From positions 1 through 64,000 of the forward strand of contig OMIN01000142.1 in NCBI GenBank assembly GCA_900299145.1: 64,000 bases of DNA. Direction: 5' to 3'. The stretch comes from Betaproteobacteria bacterium. Its GTDB lineage: Bacteria > Pseudomonadota > Gammaproteobacteria > Burkholderiales > SG8-41. The notes below the pieces were generated by a model. That model was not told the DNA's origin, did no database searches, and was given only the letters and a program-made list of their open reading frames with translations. Positions 60,167 through 64,000 of this stretch are shown piece after piece (the stretch's first letter is position 1; each line of letters starts with the position of its first letter). The position numbers and the translations under genes were made by a program.

Positions 60167-63100
60167 CTAGAACGCCGTGCCCACGCGCCCGCTCAAGGCA
60201 GTGATTTCGCTCAGCACCACATCCATGCCGACACCTCGACCAGCTTCGGTGGTCACTTCTCCCGCTGTGCTGAAACCGGAGCGGAATATGAAATTGCCAA
60301 TCTGCTGATCGGTCAGCCGTTCGTTCTCGCGCATGAGGCCGACGCTGATCGCCTTTTCGCGGATGCGTTCGATGTTTAGGCCCGCGCCATCGTCGGCAAG
60401 TGTCAGCACGACTTCGTTGCCTTCCTGCCGCACTTCCAGATGCAATGCGCCGGATTCGGGCTTGCCAGAATCAAGCCGTTTTTGCGACGGCTCGATGCCG
60501 TGCACGATGGCGTTACGCAGCAGATGTTCCAGCGGTGCGGCGATGCGCTCGATCACGCCACGGTCAACCTCGACATGGCCGCCGGCGATATCCAGCGCCA
60601 CGCGCTTGTCGTTGTCCTTTGCCGACAGGCGCGCCACGCGATAGAGCCGGTCCGAAATGCTCGAAAACGGCACCATGCGTATCGCCATCAAATCCTGCTG
60701 TACGTCGCGCGTAATCTGCGCCTGTGAAGCGAGCGCCTTTTCGCCTTCATCCAGATCGCGCGCGAGGTTGTGCTGCACCGTCGCCACGTCGTTCACGCTT
60801 TCGGCCATCAGCCGCGTGAGCTCCTGCAGGCGCGTGAAACGGTCGAATTCCAGCGGGTCGAATTTTTCGCCGCCCGCACCGGGCTGCGGTGTAAAGCGAG
60901 ACTGCATTTGCGTCTCGGCGGCGATTTCCAGCTCGCGCAATTGAGCACGCAGGCGGCCGATGTTTTCGGTGAGATCACGCAGGGAGCCGCGCGCACTGCG
61001 CAATTCCGCCGACACGCGCGCGCGCGCAATACTCACCTCGCCGGCCTGGTTTGCAAGCCGGTCGATCAGATCGGCACGTACGCGAATCAACGGGCGCTGC
61101 ACACCTGCCGCCGGCTGGCCCGCCACGGGGGAACCGTCCGCCGCAGCGGATTGCACCGGGATCATTTGCGTGAGACCGGTGGCTGCGGCCATGTGCATGG
61201 TGCGCGACATTTCATCCATCGCCGGCGACAAATGCGCCGCCTCGACAACCGGCGCGGCACCGGCCACGGGCGCAGATTTGGCCGCCGGAGCTTCGGTGTC
61301 CTCGCCCTGCAACTTGCCGATCAGCACGCCTATACGGTCGAACGAGGTCTCCAGATCATCGAACAGATTGGGCGGAATCGCCGGCAGCAGCTCGGCGTTT
61401 TCCACGCGCGACTCCATGCTGTGCGTCAACTGGCCCAGCGCCATCGCGCCAGCCATGCGTGCGCTGCCCTTTAGTGTGTGCAACAGACGTTTTAGCGATT
61501 GCGGCACCAGCTTGTCAGCGGGACGCGCGCGCCAGTCGCGCAGATCCTGTCCGACTTGCGGCACCAGTTCGGCGGCTTCTTCGAGGAATATCTGCAAGAG
61601 TTGCGGATCGATATCGTCTTTCAGTCGATACGCGCGCCGCTCGATGCCGCCGTGGGTTGACGCCATCAGCTGCGTCATGCCGCTGGCGGCTTCGGCAGCA
61701 ACAGGTGGGGCCGTCGCGGATACGGCGGAGGTACCTTGCAATGGTGCAACCACTGCAGCAAGCGGCGTCACCGCAGCCACTGGCGGCGGCTCCGGCTGAC
61801 GCGCCGCAGGTTGCGCCATGAAATCCAGCGTGTGGCCCAGTGCTTCGGGTTCCGGCGCAGGCACTGCCACCGCCGGCTCTGCGACGGGTGTCGCTATGGC
61901 AGGCGCTACAACTGGTGAGACAGCTGCCACAGTCGCACCCACAGATACGCCACTTAACGCCTGAATCAAATCCTCATGCGCGGCGGGCGCCTGCGGCACC
62001 GCAATGCTCGCGACCTGCGCCGCGAGCACCTTCACCGTTTGCGCAATCAGTTTGCGCGCCTCGGCGTGCGGCGCGGTGTCCACATCCACCGCATCTTGCA
62101 GCACGCGTTCGAGCGCCTCGGCCAATGCACGCACCGGCTCGATACCTGCCGTGCCACTGATGCCACGCAATGTGTGCACCGCACGCAGGAAATCGGCGCT
62201 GACCTTGACGCCGTTTTGCACGCGCTCGTTTTGCGCCTCGATGATGGCGATGTTGCCCTGCGCTTCGGGCAGCATGATGTCGTAGAGCGTGCGGCCGACA
62301 GTGATGTCACCCAGTTGTACGGTATCTGGGAGTGGCGGTGCGACCAGCGTTTCCGTCTGCGCGGGTTCCACAATCACTGCTGCGGACGAGACTGGCGCAG
62401 CGGGCGCCTCGGAGCCAGGAACCGGTTCGGGACCGGGTATTGGCACAGGTGCCACCACGATGTCAGCCTGAGGTGCCGCCTCCAACACATCGGGCAACGC
62501 CACGCCCTCACGCAATTTCTTAGTGAAATCAATTAGTTGTGATGAGTTTATGCGCGCCTGCTTGTGCTCGCGCAATTCGCCGATCCAGCGCGTGAAGTCG
62601 CCATGCGCGAAGTCGACCAAGCGGTACAAATCCGGCGTGCCGGGGCGCTTGTCCGCCGACAATTCATTAAACACCTGCTCCATTGCATACGCGGCTTCGC
62701 CGATGTTCTTCAGCCCGACCATGCGCCCACTGCCCTTCAACGTGTGAAATGCTCGGCGTAGCTCGGTGAGCAGTTCCTGGTCCTGCGGCTGCGCCGCGCT
62801 GCGCGGGCGCGTGCCGGCAATGGTGTTGAGCACTTCGCCCGCTTCTTCGAGGAAGATGTCCAGCATTTCCGGATCGGTGTCGCCCGCGCTATCCAGCGCC
62901 ACGGCTTCCTGTGCAACCGGCGCCGGAACAGCCCGCGGTACGGGCGAGGCAGGCTCGGCTACTGCAACTGGCGGCGGCTCATACCGATCCAGCGTGGGCA
63001 GACGAGGCATGGCGGGCGCGGCCGCCTCTGTTTCTGCAATGGGCGCGGCCGCAGGCGGCGGCGCGGGCGCTGCGGCAGGTTCCGCCATCGCAGTCTGCCC

Positions 63101-64000
63101 CGGCAACACCAATTTCGCCGGCCCGTGCTGGGCCGCATCCACAAAGGCTGACAGCGCTGCCAACCGCGCGGCCAATGATTTTTGCTCCGCCTCGCCGCAT
63201 GCAGCGCCCTGCGTATAGCCCGCAACTTCGCTGCGGCAGGTTAGCGTCAGCGCTGCCGCATCGGCGTGCCCCAATACCGCCAACGCACCGGCAGCCTGCC
63301 GGAACGGCTTCTCCAGACCGGACACCGCCAGCGGATCGCTACCTTTGCGAAACCAGCCGTCGAGTGTCAATTCAATATCGCGCAGCAAGCGGCCGATTTC
63401 GGCATAAACCACCGCGGCATGTTTAACAGCCAGCGTGCGCAGCGACTCGGCATCCAGCAGTTGCGCAGGCGGCATCGCGGCCAGCGCTTGCGGCGTTTCC
63501 ACGCTAACCTTAAGCCGCGCCGCCATGTTGCGCGCGCGTTCGGTAAATTCCTCGCCGGGCGCGTGATCCGCCGTCAGCACCGGCTCGATCATCAGCAACG
63601 CGCAAGCGCCCTCCAGCGCCGTAGTATCCGGCGCTTTTGCGCCGGGCGCGGTGAGCGCCTTCGCGGTATCGACCAATTGCGCAACCAGCGCAGTCAGCGC
63701 AGGCACGCCCAGCGCCTCGCAAGCGTGCGCAAGCCCGCGCGCGCGCTGTTCAAAATCGGCAAATCCACCCACGCCCGACGTGCACTGCGCCCACATCGCC
63801 TGCAAGCCATCGGCCTGCTTGCGGGCTTCGGCCAGCGCCTCGGCACTGAAGCCCCCCGCGGCGGGTGCTGGCGTCACGTCGAGCATGCCCTGCAATTGAT
63901 AAACGCGCTGCACCTCGCGTGTCAGTGGCGTGGCGTCCGTGATTTGCGCGCGCGCCGCCAGCAGCAGCGCATCGCGCAATAGCGTTTCCGGCACTTCCTG
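60167..64000 (-). CDS. ChpA/PilL-type hybrid chemosensory histidine kinase, 5' partial
   Basis: At least 1275 residues; the gene runs off the window at its 5' end. It contains several helical Hpt-like segments, including phosphotransfer histidines in 'AFHTLKGSGRMVGLKN', 'AVHTLRGISGTAGIE' and 'LLHTLKGSARMAGAM', linked by Pro/Ala-rich spacers. A CheA-like dimerisation region and an HATPase domain follow ('HLLRNAIVHGIEPSQKR', 'LTLADDGAGLNIERI', 'GRGVGMDVV'). Such kinases control type IV pili (ChpA/PilL). The frame stops at TAG after 'LSGRVGTAF', in mid-ATPase, although the rest of the protein follows in frame. Confidence 0.92.
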   Translation of the reverse strand, partial: QEVPETLLRDALLLAARAQITDATPLTREVQRVYQLQGMLDVTPAPAAGGFSAEALAEARKQADGLQAMWAQCTSGVGGFADFEQRARGLAHACEALGVPALTALVAQLVDTAKALTAPGAKAPDTTALEGACALLMIEPVLTADHAPGEEFTERARNMAARLKVSVETPQALAAMPPAQLLDAESLRTLAVKHAAVVYAEIGRLLRDIELTLDGWFRKGSDPLAVSGLEKPFRQAAGALAVLGHADAAALTLTCRSEVAGYTQGAACGEAEQKSLAARLAALSAFVDAAQHGPAKLVLPGQTAMAEPAAAPAPPPAAAPIAETEAAAPAMPRLPTLDRYEPPPVAVAEPASPVPRAVPAPVAQEAVALDSAGDTDPEMLDIFLEEAGEVLNTIAGTRPRSAAQPQDQELLTELRRAFHTLKGSGRMVGLKNIGEAAYAMEQVFNELSADKRPGTPDLYRLVDFAHGDFTRWIGELREHKQARINSSQLIDFTKKLREGVALPDVLEAAPQADIVVAPVPIPGPEPVPGSEAPAAPVSSAAVIVEPAQTETLVAPPLPDTVQLGDITVGRTLYDIMLPEAQGNIAIIEAQNERVQNGVKVSADFLRAVHTLRGISGTAGIEPVRALAEALERVLQDAVDVDTAPHAEARKLIAQTVKVLAAQVASIAVPQAPAAHEDLIQALSGVSVGATVAAVSPVVAPAIATPVAEPAVAVPAPEPEALGHTLDFMAQPAARQPEPPPVAAVTPLAAVVAPLQGTSAVSATAPPVAAEAASGMTQLMASTHGGIERRAYRLKDDIDPQLLQIFLEEAAELVPQVGQDLRDWRARPADKLVPQSLKRLLHTLKGSARMAGAMALGQLTHSMESRVENAELLPAIPPNLFDDLETSFDRIGVLIGKLQGEDTEAPAAKSAPVAGAAPVVEAAHLSPAMDEMSRTMHMAAATGLTQMIPVQSAAADGSPVAGQPAAGVQRPLIRVRADLIDRLANQAGEVSIARARVSAELRSARGSLRDLTENIGRLRAQLRELEIAAETQMQSRFTPQPGAGGEKFDPLEFDRFTRLQELTRLMAESVNDVATVQHNLARDLDEGEKALASQAQITRDVQQDLMAIRMVPFSSISDRLYRVARLSAKDNDKRVALDIAGGHVEVDRGVIERIAAPLEHLLRNAIVHGIEPSQKRLDSGKPESGALHLEVRQEGNEVVLTLADDGAGLNIERIREKAISVGLMRENERLTDQQIGNFIFRSGFSTAGEVTTEAGRGVGMDVVLSEITALSGRVGTAF

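Noticed and set aside
50299-64000. Global reassignment of UAG to an amino acid
   Set aside because: Many intact genes end naturally at TAG (for example 3021, 6490, 10821, 16062, 18145, 45210, 46467, 49526), so TAG is an ordinary stop here. Two broken genes do not support recoding.
1-64000. tRNA, rRNA or riboswitch genes
   Set aside because: No cloverleaf-like CCA end, rRNA signature or recognisable riboswitch consensus was found by reading; a covariance-model scan would be needed to exclude small ones.

Overview
The window looks like a contig end from a GC-rich Betaproteobacterium of the Burkholderiales type. The reasons are five Bug-family (Bordetella uptake gene) periplasmic solute-binding proteins, three periplasmic IorAB-type molybdenum hydroxylases, TauD/TfdA dioxygenases, D-2-hydroxyacid dehydrogenases and CoA-linked catabolic enzymes. 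Genus and species cannot be fixed from sequence alone. Bases 1-52 are not genomic: they are an untrimmed Illumina Nextera i7 adapter ending in the Tn5 mosaic end. No rRNA, tRNA or CRISPR array was seen.

Layout. 53-9053: a partial GlcG/HbpS-like protein, a Tat-exported aldo/keto reductase, an HD-domain protein, then a CHASE2 adenylate cyclase / OmpA lipoprotein / FecR trio and two alpha/beta hydrolases. 9088-14561: an enolase-superfamily enzyme, an IorA/IorB pair with a dedicated cytochrome c, and a cytochrome c'. 14972-23058: SDR, small lipoprotein, D-2-hydroxyacid dehydrogenase, Bug protein, LeuC-like aconitase-family subunit, glycerophosphodiesterase, ThDP enzyme, second Bug protein. 23305-28355: a kinase-HDOD-GAF fusion, a LeuD-like subunit, a TPR protein and a GNAT acetyltransferase. 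28362-35687: acid/CoA metabolism (hydroxyacid dehydrogenase, SucCD-like ligase, double-hotdog MaoC protein, isochorismatase-like protein, Bug, crotonase). 35714-44003: ATP-grasp ligase, LVIVD lipoprotein and two more IorAB pairs. 44194-49526: CtBP-like dehydrogenase, beta-helix protein, Bug, and a divergent dioxygenase pair. 49654-53668: AbrB-Doc toxin-antitoxin pair, recQ broken by an in-frame TAG, Bug, unknown gene. 53721-56312: clpB with a good sigma-32 promoter. 56604-58340: remnant of an integron (intI tail, IS110/IS1111-attC-like transposase fragment, attC, low-GC HNH cassette). 58345-64000: ankyrin gene, membrane protein, and a ChpA/PilL-type chemosensory kinase also split by an in-frame TAG.

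The most unusual signal is not a gene. An AT-rich motif with core TAA(G/C)TAT(C/T)TG, followed by two T-tracts about one helical turn apart, occurs about 19 times, roughly every 3 kb, in both orientations. It sits mostly at gene edges, but a few copies lie inside coding sequence at apparently tolerant places. Its layout resembles the Pasteurellaceae DNA uptake sequence (core plus phased AT tracts), though its function here is unknown. Classical inverted-repeat (REP-like) elements of several other families are also present.

How the genes fit together: much of the window reads as scavenging and oxidation of organic acids or aromatic and heterocyclic compounds. Bug proteins bind substrates, periplasmic Mo-hydroxylases pass electrons to cytochrome c, and dehydratases, dehydrogenases, CoA ligase and crotonase act downstream. 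Signalling proteins (cyclase, Ser/Thr kinase, chemosensory kinase) are interspersed. Substrates are inferred only at class level.
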